A stretch of DNA of 64,000 nucleotides. Source: Collybiopsis luxurians FD-317 M1. Taxonomy: Eukaryota; Basidiomycota; Agaricomycetes; Agaricales; Omphalotaceae. Shown here piece after piece: positions 1 to 12,100 of the stretch; position 1 is the stretch's first letter, and the number at the start of each line of letters is the position of its first letter. The stretch lies in NCBI GenBank assembly GCA_000827265.1, contig KN834796.1, positions 124,001-188,000 on the forward strand. Direction: 5' to 3'. The notes under the pieces were generated by a model. It saw only the letters and a list, made by a program, of their open reading frames with translations. It made no database searches and was not told the origin of the DNA. The position numbers and the translations under genes were made by a program.

Positions 1-211
1 AAATTAACAGTGAAGGTACACACCGCGTTGCATTCCAGAGAAGATGACGGTAAGTGAGAAGATAACAGGTTCCCTTTGAATGTAATAAAAGTTAGCCATT
101 TCACATTTTGTACACCTGGTCAATGAATATCAAGTCAAAAGCAACACTAAAATTAACAGTGAGAGTACACACCACATTGTGTTCCAGAGAAGATGACAGT
201 AAGCGAGAAGA
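1..211. repeat. Tandem direct repeat, two diverged units
   Basis: Positions 1-62 and about 150-211 are two copies of the same sequence (AATTAACAGTGA... to ...GAGAAGAT), offset by roughly 149 bp. Most of the differences are CG in one copy against TG or CA in the other (CCGCG versus CCACA, GACGG versus GACAG, AGTGAG versus AGCGAG), which is what deamination of methylated CpG leaves. The left unit begins at the window edge, so the array may extend outside. Confidence 0.75.
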
Positions 212-565
212 TGGTGGTAAATGAGAGAAGATGGTGGTAGTACAGAAGGGAGAATGGGGGGATGCAAATCCCACGCAAAAAGATCCTGTCCACACACTAG
301 TGGCCACCATGAGTGCCTGGCACCGCTCCTGCCTGCTTCTGCGTACTCAGGACTTCAGGGTCCACAAAAGATCTGGATGTCTGACACTGTTCCTGCGCAC
401 TTTGTACATTAAGGTCCACAAAAAGTGTGCAGCCACTCCTATATATTCCGGCAATTCTATGCACCAGGGTCATATCGGCACCCGAGAACCAGATCCTAGG
501 GTAGATTACCACATCCTATACTTCTTGTGAGAGCGAAAGAAACAGAACAACTGTAGTCGTCTCTT

Positions 566-1560
566 CTAGTCCATAAGAGTTGAGTATGAAAGGATAAAAA
601 GTGGACCTACTTTTGGTTTATCCCACCACCCATGGCCCATGCAATTTCCTGCACCCGATTCCCCACCTCTGACCATGACCTTCCAAGGCTCAAGCCTGCT
701 TCTCCCAAACGAGCTAAGACATTGATTGGCATTATCGATACCATCATCTGCAAAAGAGATGTGAAGTTTGACATTGCCAACTTTACAGCCTGCTCTGAGC
801 TGCAACATAAGGCAGATGATCACTCCTTGACTGTGGGGCTTGGCAAATGACGCAAGAAAGAGAAAGAAACTGATACCACCTTTGGCAAACTGTCTCTCAC
901 TGTGACTACCCCTGTGGAGAACCATCCATATGCTGTCCTCACCTTGTCTTAACCAGTTGTGTGGAACTTGCTCTTGTGGTAGGAACCAGAAATATGTTTT
1001 GCACTCATGGACCATCGATGAAAGACATATCCTCTTTCCCCGATATGTTGACTGTCTTATCAAAGTAGGGGACAGGAAAGGTCTTTGTGTGATGAAGAAC
1101 AACATCATTGACATCCTCGATGCCAAAAATCCTGATGATCCTGACCCTAACTTTGACCAGCTTGACTTGCATATATTGTGCGCCATACAAGGTCTCCCAA
1201 AATCCCCCAGCCAGACTCCATCCTCCACTCTATCCTCTACTCCTTGCAATTGCACTTGCACTCACAATCATTGACAGTCAGCTGACTCTCCAATGGACAA
1301 TTCACCCTCAAACTGTGCATCTGGGAAGCACAAAGCTGTTGCAAGCAGCTTTTACATTCCTCCTAGCAAGTGCCAGTGCCAGCAAGCTGAACAAGACAGT
1401 ACCATCACCAGGAAGATGACCATGTACTCCCCCCATCCCTCTCATGTAAAAGTGTTGATGGCCCAATGCAACTTTCTCTATGCAGCTGCACTGGACAAAT
1501 ATCTTACAGATGTTCATGCAATTAAGGCCTTTCACTTACTTATTATACAGCTCCAGATTT
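566..1560. other. Degenerate possibly coding stretch, unidentified
   Basis: Several medium-length open frames lie here on both strands (the longest is 231 codons on minus, 566-1261; plus-strand frames at 632-850 and 930-1274). None shows a motif I recognise. The plus-strand reading has the composition of a decayed coding sequence, with frame changes and stops. It sits between the left-edge direct repeats and a TIR element, so a mobile-element relic is plausible, but I cannot show it. Confidence 0.25.
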
Positions 1561-1621
1561 GAAACATTAATTTCACACCTTGAAAAGTGCTGGAAGGGTG
1601 ATCCAGTGGAGAAACTGCCTA

Positions 1622-2457
1622 CATCAGGAAAAATGGTCTGAGCCTCAGGTTATCTAGGATGCAACCTGGAGCAACCTGAGGGACCTGGGTGACCTAGATG
1701 ACCTGTGCAACCTGGGTGAACCTCAGGTAACCTAGGAAAAGCCAATATCCTGGGCAAACCTCAGGTATCCTTGGGATACCTGAGGAGTGATGCTGTAAAT
1801 ATTACCAAATAAGGCAAAATTATATTGAATATATATACCTATGCTTTAATCTATCCTAAATGCATGACAAGGACACCTCCTTAGTTGTAGATAACTCATA
1901 GAAACTGAAATTTGACATAAGTCACATAATGCAACTCTGTGAGCTGTCTACAATCAAAATAATTTTCATATGGTCAAAACAAGTATATCACAATTATACC
2001 ATACTATATATACACTATATATACATGTATAAGCTCTTTACTGTACTGAAATACTGTAATACATTATAAAGTATAATACCTGATGAAAATGTACACCATA
2101 TATACTATACATAAAATATGTACAAGTTCAATCCTACTACTACTACCACTATACAAGTACAATAGCTCACTATATGCAGTAGAATAGAGTACAAACAGTA
2201 ATATATAAAGATATATTATTTTTACTTATTAACCCTTTATGCAACCTGGGGTAACCTCAGGTAACCTGAGCCAACCTGAGCCAACCTGGGGCAACCTGGG
2301 GCAACCTGAGACAACCTAGGACAACCTAGGGCACCCTAGGATATAGGGGTTGGACTGTGGAAACCTAGGTAACCTAAGTACTTGAAGTGTCCTATGCTTC
2401 TTAGGTTTCTTGAGGTTGTTATAATTTAACCCCAAGCTCAAGCTATTTTTCCTGATG
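1622..2457. mobile_element. Short non-autonomous TIR element, TA-flanked (copy E1)
   Basis: The ends are perfect inverted repeats: CATCAGGAAAAAT starts at 1622 and its reverse complement ends at 2457. Similarity continues imperfectly inward for about 20 more bases. Both ends are flanked by TA (1620-1621 and 2458-2459), consistent with a TA target duplication. Just inside each end are arrays of AACCTGGGG/AACCTGAGG-like decamers (about 1660-1790 and 2240-2345) around an AT-rich core. By eye I find no CpG dinucleotide in these 836 bp and no coding capacity. It is therefore a MITE-like element that would be mobilised in trans. The superfamily is not determined; TA flanks fit Tc1/mariner-like elements but do not prove it. 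Confidence 0.7.
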
Positions 2458-2516
2458 TAGGGAAAGTACTGCACCCTATATAATGCAGTTGCTGATCCTT
2501 GTTTAGGGATATGGGC

Positions 2517-3073
2517 TTATCTTATGCTTACTAGGATATCCATGGACAATCTAGAAAGCAAAAAAAGAGCAGATATTGCCAGTATCACTGTGCTCCTGTC
2601 ATATACACTCAGAGCAAAAGCTCTAGGAGATATTTCATCTATTGTTGATAAAGGATACAGCACAATAGTCTTACCATTGGTAAAAAGAACTACTGTATCT
2701 TGCAAGGACTCCAGTAGCTTTGTCAATATATTGCATCTAAAGTTTCATTAATAAGGCAAGCCATTGGAGCAAGCAATAGAGCACTTAACTCATTCTCTGA
2801 ACTTGATCCAGGCAAAATCATTACCAATTCAAGCACCAGCTGGGTCAAAAAGATACATCTGTTGAAAATGAATAAAAGTGATGTTCCAGTTCGTTTTTTT
2901 AACCATATTGTGTGTATTTCAACCGGCATTGTTTCCAGATAATCTGCTATCCAAAGTACTAGACATATTTCCTTAGGCAAGCAGTTCAAACAAGGTGACT
3001 CGGACCTGATACGCAGCCCAGCGAATCCTGCCTGTAATAAAAGGCACATCAAATCTCCAGCCCTAAATCTCAC
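2517..3073 (-). pseudogene. DUF6533-type membrane protein remnant
   Basis: The minus-strand frame 2723-3073 contains a stretch resembling the N-terminal DUF6533 signature (LVLWIADYLETMPVEIHTIW, followed by a basic segment and a hydrophobic helix). This domain is common in Agaricomycete multi-span membrane proteins of unknown function. Downstream on the same strand (2517-2726) a second hydrophobic piece contains RAFALSVYDR, which matches the later conserved 'R.YALY.R' helix region of the family. The remaining transmembrane exons are missing: about 60 bp further on lies the TIR element E1. I read this as a 3'-truncated gene. An unrecognised intron pattern could hide a little more coding sequence. 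Confidence 0.5.
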
Positions 3074-3436
3074 TGGAAATGGAGGGCTCGGTTACAGGTA
3101 TGTATCTACTAGCAGTATCTATGGTAGGCCATTGATCACCCAGCGTTGTGATCACGGTGGAGCATGTTTCAATATGCAACGATCCACAAGCAGTGTACAA
3201 AAAAACATTGTTGTTGCTCATTCAGTGTCACAAACGAAAGTGCGAAAGTGCGAGATTTCGGCTCTGCGTGTCCATTGAAAAGGCGGCTCAAAACAAAAAA
3301 AAAGAAAGAAAATAAAATAAAATGAGAGTACATCAGGGCAAGTACAAGCCAATACTCAACATACTCAACGTTCAACATTTTGTTGAGGATTAACTTACTG
3401 ATATACCTGCCGCACAACACCGATGTCTAGCTATCC

Positions 3437-4811
3437 TTAGTGTTGCCCGTGGCAGCAATCCCCGACTCCATCAGGAAAAAGTAATTGTTCCGTCGCGACA
3501 GCGTTACATTTGGTTGCAATGTTATCAACTGAACTTTTCAGAGTGTTCAGGAAGCTAGCCGACAAAATGTCACTGGGAATATCAACCCTCTTTTTCAAGA
3601 GGAAAAGATCTGAACAATGGATGTGCAATATCAGTTCCAAATGTTTCAAGTATATCTCACAGATAGACAAGTACAGTTTCCCATTAAAGGGCGAATGAGT
3701 GGTACACAACTTGCCACATGCTCTCACAATGTTAGGGACAGCAGCAGATTTGGTAGTTCAAGAAGAATTCGAAGGAAAGGACATCAGTCTGTAGCCTTAG
3801 TTTATTCAGTTGTAAGACAATTCGCCGGCAGGGGAACTCCAAAAGGCACAATAGGCAACTGTATATCCATTAGCAATAGTTATCGTTTACAGAAGATTTA
3901 TCCCAACTGCGTAAGTCAGGGAGCGGAGAGAGAATGTAGCGCATGAAAAGTTTTCATAAAATTCCACGGCATGAGAATATAGAGATTAGATAAGGGTGTG
4001 AGAAAGAGTTACCTATTGGGGCGAAATTTAGGAAGATTTTGGCCAATCGTAGCAAACACAGCCCTCCCTTCCCTTCGGTCAGAGTCGGGGAAGAGACAAG
4101 CCCTCTAGCTTGAAGCACAACCACTTCAGGTATTTCTACATATATCTTAGAGCCGTAGAACTTCCGGTGCTTCTGTATGGGGCTAAGCAAGGTGTGGTTC
4201 CAGGGACCAACTCAATGCATCTGGAATGTAATTGAACTGAGCAGCCCAGCGAGTGATCACATCAGGTTTTGACCCTCAGGATGTCCAAGTATATAGTTCT
4301 ACAGTGGATAATCAAGCCAATTATTCTGCATACGTATTAAATATTGAACGCATCCAGACTCAAAGTCACTGGAACGCGAAATGTTAAATATTTGAATGTG
4401 CTGAAGGTCCGAAATGCTGTACCCGAGTGTGCCGTTAGGCTCGGCATTAAAGCCCATGGCAGATAATTTCAAGCGAAGCTTTTTCACATTGTCAGTTCAC
4501 CGTTTTAGAGACTTAGAAATGCTCAGAGTAGAGATACTACTTAATATTGACATCTCATCTTTTCTCAATGCATATAATGTGAGATTGGGGCAAGTAGAGA
4601 CTATTTGGCCATGGGAACCCAGCAAAATGGTAGGGAGCTGTCGGCAGGGCTTCATTAGACAGGCTAGGAACAAGTCTAATTGATGCACGGGAGTGCTGAC
4701 TTTTTGACAGCTGGTTCTGCATTGCAAGACGTGTCCCGCTCTTCCTACTGAATATCCCAAACCACATGAACGAGTTACTAGAAAATGCCAACAAGCGCCC
4801 AAAAAAGACAC
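3437..4811 (-). pseudogene. F-box/LRR-like protein relic
   Basis: The minus-strand frames 4497-4811, 4299-4487, 3954-4190 and 3437-3727 carry leucine-rich text of the kind seen in Agaricomycete F-box proteins (PNLTLYALRKDEMSILSSIS; KKLRLKLSAMGF; KLYLSICEIYLKHLELIL). The first two pieces are in the same frame, separated only by a TGA at 4497-4499. I found no complete F-box at the start, and the later pieces shift frame. A decayed F-box/LRR gene is the simplest reading; the family assignment rests on composition and pattern only. Confidence 0.35.
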
Positions 4812-5157
4812 TGAACAGTGGTAAACGGTAACTCCATTTAGATAAAATTACTAAATGGAGAATGGACAGTGTTAGACCTTTGCGTACAGAAGCCAAACCT
4901 AAAGGTTCGGCAAAAAGGCATATAAGCTGGGCGTCCTTTGCAGCGTGGATGTGGCTATGATTATTTTTGGTTCATTGTCATTTCTTTTTATTGTTGTGTT
5001 TACGTTTCTGATGCAGAAAGGGTAGATGAAAAGCCTGGTCAGCATGAAAAATTGTACAAGTATTCATCTACAGATGTTAGGGATATCGTGAAGAGGCATT
5101 TACGAGTTCATTTCAAGCTAATTTCTCTAGGTATTTCTATATTCCGCTTACCCTCGT

Positions 5158-5490
5158 TCATTCATAGTTCTCCAGCAACAAGGACAGTCGCGGACCCCAT
5201 GATTTTTCTGGCGGTTCCTCGAGCAAGTTGGATGATATAGGAGAAGGTGATGAAGACAATGGCAATGGTGTCGAAGAATCTACAACGCAGATGAAATCCA
5301 AGTCTTCCTCCATGAAGAATCCCCACAAACAAATCCCATCCCCCGCCGCTTCTCCCCCTCCCAAGCGCTGACAACTGCCCCCCGACTGAGACAGAAACCG
5401 GGACAGAGAGAGACATAGGGACCGAGATAGGGACACGAGCAGATCCCAAGCCTTATCTTCACCCAACCCCAGCTCACGCAAACGTTCCCA
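5158..5490 (+). pseudogene. Fragment resembling an acidic/RS-rich nuclear protein
   Basis: One plus-strand frame reads an acidic Ser-rich piece (SSSKLDDIGEGDEDNGNG, then a KSKSSSMKNPHK segment) up to a TGA near 5370. Another frame just downstream reads a run of alternating Arg-Asp/Arg-Glu followed by SRSQALSSPNPSSRKRS. Together they look like part of an SR-type RNA-binding protein with a frameshift. The fragment sits exactly where the first exon of the membrane protein gene downstream would be expected, so it may be an inserted gene scrap. No domain is complete. Confidence 0.3.
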
Positions 5491-5493
5491 TAG

Positions 5494-6687
5494 GCTTATA
5501 TCTGGTGGCCTCAGAAATATCCATATATATTCTAATGTAAGGGCGAATCTTTCCTATAAAGCAGAAGCACAAGTGATGACAGTTATTTCATGCCGTAGCA
5601 ATAGCTTTCAAAGCCGACCACGCCGGATTGCTCTTTTTATACAGCTTTGTCTTCTTGCTACCTCTTCAAGTAGTTTTCTTGTCTCGTGCTCGATGTACCT
5701 CTCAGCGCTCCAAGGGGCCCTTATACAGCCTGACTTTGGCCACTCGTTTGAAGAGGCAACAGCTTTTGATGTATTAATGACAAAAGCTCCAGGTTCGCTG
5801 TTTCACGTCAATCATAGTTTAGGCAGCATACATGTAAGCTTTAGCTTATGCATCCAATACTTACTCATCGAACTTTCCGAAGCTTACAATTGGAGATATA
5901 TTAGTATTCTGGAGAGCTTGGGCAGTATGGTATGGAAGTAAATCTTTGCGATGGATCTGTATTGTTTTTGCAATATGTGGTGCAGGTGAGTAGATGGATA
6001 ATAAGTTACGTGGGGGTTCTTCTTCAGTGCTGATCTTAGACTACCCCGGAGGGCTGTATATCTTCTCCGCTGCCGATGGTCATTTACAATCGCCCAATGA
6101 AAGTTTTGGATCAGTGTTCAAGTTCGACTTTTTTTTACTTTGGTCTATTGCATCAAATTGCTTTGCGACCTTAGTTATTGCATATAAGGCACGATTGGTG
6201 TGAGTATTTATAATTATGTTCAAATATCTGCCTGGAGCTTATTTTAATGTTTACTCAAGGGCAACAAATATGTTTGGTGACAAGTACAAAATCAACCTGA
6301 GCAGAACTCGAGCCCAGAAAGTACTCTGGGTCATGATAGACACTGGAATTATATTCTGTATTCTTCAAGTAAGTTACTTCTTTCCTTTCCTGGTGAGAAC
6401 TCATAGTGAGCTTTTTCCACTTTTATCATGTCTGGGATAAAAGACGGCATATTATTCTATGTCAATAGCAGCTTGCTTGGCCAAGGGAAAAACTGATTTT
6501 TTCTTGGCCTACGATCTTATCATTGAAGATCTTGCTATTATGGTTGCAGTGAGTTGTCTCAGCGTTAACATTTATTGCAGGTTTGCTAAGCATGTTCAAA
6601 TGGATACAACAGCCATTTTATCCCACTGCAGTCTTTATAGCATCTAATTTGATTGGAAGATTTGAATTGGAAAGTGAGCTGAAATAG
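5494..6687 (+). CDS. Multi-span membrane protein, Agaricomycete family (5' exon not found)
   Basis: Predicted exons: 5494-5536, 5599-5833, 5883-5985, 6028-6199, 6260-6368, 6444-6548, 6613-6687 (TAG 6685-6687). Spliced, they give a membrane protein with several hydrophobic helices and the family landmark GDILVFWRAWAVWYG, followed by a helix, an IAYKARL boundary, SRTRAQKVLWVMIDTG and a final PFYPTAVFIASNL helix. This matches the layout of a large Agaricomycete family of roughly 280-330-residue, probably seven-helix proteins of unknown function. A paralog at 55710-57033 supports every junction: exon lengths 43, 103 and 109 are identical and others differ by multiples of three. The paralog has a 91-nt first exon; here I could not find an equivalent, and an RS-like fragment occupies the place. 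It may be 5'-truncated. Confidence 0.65.
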
Positions 6688-7046
6688 TAAGTTGTCTGAT
6701 ATCTCTGCCTTCTCATTCAGCCACCTCATTTAGCCTGCTTTTTTTTTTTTTTTTTTTAAAATACAGATATTTATCAGCCTTGTTCAATATTAACTCCCTG
6801 GCATCAAAATTGATTATGTTCTGAGCTACCTTGGCCGGACCATTATACGAGTGCTATGGTGGCTATTCAGGGGGCATGAGATTGATTGGCTTATTGTATT
6901 TATTATTGTGTACAATTGGTCAATTAAATAATTCTAGCTTTATATCTTTAAAGGGTATCACCAGTGGCGTAACCCTGCCTTACTGTCCCGCAAGCGTCTC
7001 GTCCGGGAGGCATTACAATTTGGCCCATTCAATGATAAATGTTTGA

Positions 7047-9184
7047 GCTTCATGTATCCTTCAATGAATCCCATCTGCCTCGGAATAGTAGAAGTTGTAG
7101 GTTTTGAGTAATATATAGGGGATGGGAGTCACACTTCTGCTCCACTCGCAAGGTGTTGGGATCTTATTAAGTATATCCCGCAGAGTCTCCACTGGGAAGA
7201 GGGGATAGCTTGATAGGGTAGACACTAGAGTCGGAGCACTGCGCCGTGCGGGTCCAGGTTGGGTTCAGGTGTCAGAGTCTTCGTCTTCTTTAGCGATTCG
7301 CATTCTGGGAGCATAGCTCGTTGAGGGGATGATAGAGGAGAGTTTTTGACCGTGGAGGCTCTGGAATACTCTTGTCTCACCATGTCTCAGGTATCCGGAC
7401 CGGACTGTGTCGGGCAACAACGCTTCAATGCGGGCGTGTTTACTTGCGGCAATGAAAAAAAATTCTTCAGGAATTATAAGACAGCATAGCCAGACTTAGG
7501 CTACGACTCACGAGAGCCGGTACTACAATGAAACCCGTATTTAATCACGTGTTACCATTGCATGCTGCGCCCTCCTTGCCCTGGGGCCCGCTCTCAATCA
7601 GATTCACTATGTGAACGTCGAACCTTCCGACGCCTAAATTCACCGTTTGGGAACAACGCTCAGGCTGACGCGGATGTTGCATTCTGTTTGGCGTGAGTGC
7701 TGAGAACAATGCGATGATTCCCACCTAGTCGAACTGACTCCCATCATTTGATTCTTTGATTTCGGGAGAAATGGACTCATGATAATCTGAAGGTGCGACC
7801 AAACATGATAGTCTATCCCGGATATGTTCACACAGCGATACAATTGCTCCAGATCTAGAGTACTAATAGTTGACGCGAACATTTCCTAGCATCAAACTCA
7901 ATTCTAAATATATGGCCTACTCTGTAGATTTGGAGCCCGAAGTCTCTCATCGCTGGCATACGCTCCAAGTGTCCAACTGGCGCTAGGGCGGGCCTAAACT
8001 TCATCGCCTGTTTCACCCGCTTCCGGGATGTGGCAATACTTGTCCCGACTTCCATCAGAAACCTGTCAGCCAACAAAGAGTCGAGTTGGAAATGAGTCGA
8101 TGGCTTGTTGGTTGCCGATATCATTGAGAGCAACCAGAGGTTTTCCGCCTCTCAACCCCCCGTCGATTTCACCATAGACGAGTTGTACAAACTACAGTTC
8201 ATTTCTCGACATGCCCGGTCGTTTCAACTCCGTAACCCTCTCTCTTCCTTGATCCTGCCTTGCGACTACTGGCTTTTTTTCCCTTCCTGTCTGCGCCTAT
8301 TTCGGGACCTTCCGCTCATAGGTCATCATTGAACACTGCTCCTCGTCTCGTCGAAGCCCTATTATATCTCGTGCTCATCAACTCTATGGCAGTGTGAATT
8401 GGAACCTAATCAGCCTATTTTGTTGCTCCCCACTGTTTCGGTGGCGCCTGGAAAACATCTTTGTTTCCGTTCGCTGATCCTAACAAGACCGTGCGGTGAT
8501 CTTTGTGACCACAAAGTGTTCCAGGGCCGTCGGGTGAAAGGGAGGAAGGAGGGCCAAAGAGCGACGGCAGGAAGGGAATGTTACTGTGCTTCTACTGTTA
8601 TCACGATGATCATTTTTCTTCACCTGGGAGACGAGATCAATGGCCGTCGCTACTACGCTGCTATCTCTTGATGGCTCTTGAGAACACTAGAGATAGCAGC
8701 TCGCCAGGAGAATTCCTTCTATCCGTCTCCCCGTTTACCCTACTTTCTCGTGGTGGAAAGACAACCCGGTCCGAGCAAGGAGCAGTGTAGTGGCGCTGCA
8801 TTAGGACATTGATGATGATGTTGTTTCCGTCAAAGTTTCCTTTCACGTCTCGCTTAGGGCATTTCCATTGTATTGAATCATTTGAGCTCTGTTGATTTTC
8901 CACGCCAAAATACAGTCGCAACTCGTCTTTACACGCATCCACTATTAGACAGATCACAACTGACTGATAGAGTGACATGCGCAGAGCACTGGGTTTTTTC
9001 TTCGAGATGGGGAAATTTGGTTACATTATACCTGTACACCTTTGGATCAAGGAGCTGTTTTCGCTTCGACGATCATCTTTTCTCTCTCTTCCATCCATCC
9101 CCTCCACCACGTCTTTGTCGTCGTTCGAATCTTCGTCGGCCTGGCCGACTTTTTTTCTCTTGCATAGATCTTTCCTGACGACCA
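7047..9184. other. No recognised gene; probable intergenic and upstream region
   Basis: CpG content is normal. Small open frames occur on minus (7640-7882, 7855-8133) and plus (8105-8332, 8399-8671), but none has a recognisable motif or convincing splice partners. The last several hundred bases, rich in pyrimidine stretches (about 9070-9180), probably form the promoter and 5' UTR of the gene starting at 9185. Confidence 0.4.
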
Positions 9185-12100
9185 ATGTCGCCATTCCGAA
9201 TATTTGATCTCCCACTCCATCTACAGCTCCTCTTATTCACTTTCCTCTTCTCCCATCCCACCTTCTGTTCATCTCCGCTAAGCTTTCAACTAGTCAAAGT
9301 AGCAGGATTTCCCCTTTCTTCTTCTCCTCCTCTTACGAAACGTACGACTCTAACGAACGTAACCATCGATGACTCCGACGCCCAGTCTATTCTCTACTCC
9401 GTGGGACAGTGGACAGTGACAAATTCGTCTAACGAGTTGGATTATGGGGGCTACCACCATCTCAGTAATCAGCCGACCGCATTTGCGATATTTAACTTTA
9501 CAGGTATGTACAACTCCGGTTTCGGCGTCTTGAATTATCCACTGACTTGATTATCGCAATACCATTTCCAAACCTATTCAAACGTGGCTCTTGTCGACAT
9601 CAAATCAACCGCGCACCTGAAAACAATTCTCCACGTCGTAATGCCGATCTTTTTTTTTTTCACTATCTCATGACCATCTACGGATATCATGCAAATCCCC
9701 GCCGCAAAACTCGAAACAAATGATACAAACATCAATTATGATGGCGCAGGAGCTGCGGTCTACTTTCTCTCCCCTCTCTGGCCTTACTCGGTCGGAGCGC
9801 TGCTAGTTCTCGACGGGCAACAATCTGCTTTCGTGGATTTGCGAGATCACTCTCGCGAGGAGAGCTTAACGGGGGGGCCGGAAACTGTAGCCACTAGCGT
9901 TGTTTGGTCTATGGAGAACTTGGACGAGGGAGAGCATTCGCTGAGGGTTGAGTATCCGCAGGGCCTGGCGGACTATGTCGTGTTGGATGGGTTAATGTGA
10001 GTTTCTTATTTCGAATGATATTCGTGAAAATGTGAAGGGACTAAAGTTGGTTTTCTTTTTTTTTCGCTTGACAGATATTCACACAACGTTGAAACAGCAA
10101 TTCCGGAATCAAGTACCTCACCGACTTCAACTTCGTCTTTGCCAGTTGCATCTGCTCCTACCACTGTAGCACGACAAGCACCCTCCCCAACGAATACAAC
10201 GACGAGAACGACTCAGTCGCCCACCCCCATCATTATCGGAGTAGTACTGGGTACGGTGTTGGGGATCATCGTTGCCGTGATTTTGGTACGCTGTCGAGGT
10301 CGTATCTCAACCCGGTTTCCTCGGCTGTTTCCTCCCGAAAATTCAGGTCAAGGGGAAATTCAGATCAATGTTGAAGGGGGGGAAGTGCGCTCCGTAGAGG
10401 ACCGGGATATTGAGAGGAGCGTTATATCGTCGTCGTCTGTCACGCACGCTACGGCGTTGTCAACAGATCGGTCTGGGGAACAGTTACTTCCAAATTCTAA
10501 CAAGGGTCGTTCCGTGGGTATGCTTGCGTCGCCGTCTTCAATCACGAGAGGCCCCATCAAACCGTCCGTTCGAAATGCGAGCTTGGTGAACACTGTGGGA
10601 CACTCCGCTTCGAAATCGACTGTCGCCTTGTCTCCGTCTTCCCCTACGTCCTTCCGCCCTACGCTTCCTCCGATTATCACTAAACAGCTCCCTGCTCTTC
10701 CTCCGACAGAAGAGGAAGAAACTCAGAATCAGTCGGCTTTAAAATATGGTAGATCGCTGATTTCCGCCGTGTCAAGGCGGTTGACTTTGGGACAGCAGGG
10801 AGTGGGTACCAACATGAGCGGATCAACTTCGTCTGCATCTTCGTCGTTTTTTCCCAAGCCTATACACGACGAAGATCGCGGGATGGTATCAATGTCGAGA
10901 CAACAGTCGCTTAGAGGTACAGCGGGTACACCTACTCCAGCTTCTACCGAGTTACCGGAACTTAAATCGAGGGCGGGCACGTATCCTGGCTACTCCGAGA
11001 AGACGGAAGGGCAGGAGGCACGACTCTTCCCTGTGAGACCTGTTAGGCCAAAGGTAGAAGAACCTACATCATCTATCGACTCCGGTAGTAAATTGCAGAC
11101 TGTCGCTCGTCCGGTATCACAAACGCCCTCAGTTTCTACGCGCCCTCTTCCTACGATCGTTCCAACTACGACCCCCATCCCTTCCCTTCCCTCCGCCAAG
11201 AAAAAACCCGTGAACCCGCTAACGATCATACCTGAAAATAGTGGCTCCAACAGTGATGTTGGGAGCAAGGAGGAGAACAGTTCACCCAAAAGCCAAAGAA
11301 CGTCTAAACGCCTCTCTGGAGGGAAAATAAGGTTGGAGAAAGAGAGGCACCGGAGGAGGCGTCCGAAGACACCTGTGACTCCGCAAGGTCCTCGCCCGCG
11401 ACCATTACCTTCCTTGCCCCCGTATAGCACACCTTTATCGTCGGCTTCATCTTTCCAAACATCGACGGACTCATCTTCTGGAACACCCAAGACTCCGCTG
11501 TCTCTTTACTCCCAAGGAATTGCGGTCCGTAAACGAAGGCCCTTACCTCAAACTTCTTCCGAATCTCGAAGAGCTTCGTTGCTTCCAGGTTCTCATATAT
11601 TAGTCCCCGTGAAGAATATCCCACAAGGGCTGGCTCTCGGGGCTTCTCAGTCGCTTCAGATAGGTGCATTACTCGGAGCATCTTCTTCTAGTCTTTCCAT
11701 CCCAGAAAAGCCACCAGTCTCTAAGCCACCAGTCTCTGAAGCTGTGGCTTCTCCGTCCACTCCTTTAGATAATGACGACACACTCTCTCGAAAGGAATCT
11801 CCTCCGCCTATTTCTACTCAATTACCCACTCTTCCACCCCTACCTTTATTAGCACCTATTTCTGCCCTTCTACCCACGACTTCTTCACTAGCACCACTAC
11901 GACCGCGCAGTGGCCAGCCAGAACACTCTCGGAGTGTGCCATCCTATTTACCGAGCAAAGAGCCAATTACACCGCCTTCCACCTCTTCCACGCCTAGAGT
12001 TCCACCCACACCGCCTCAATCTGCTGCATCGACTGTTGACACTGTTTCAACAGGGGCTAGATCTCCCCGCTCACCCAGACGTTTACCCCCAGAACCTTTG

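Noticed and set aside
566..1261. 231-codon minus-strand gene
   Set aside because: The frame is open but has no recognisable domain. The opposite strand reads more protein-like, so it is probably a shadow of a decayed sequence.
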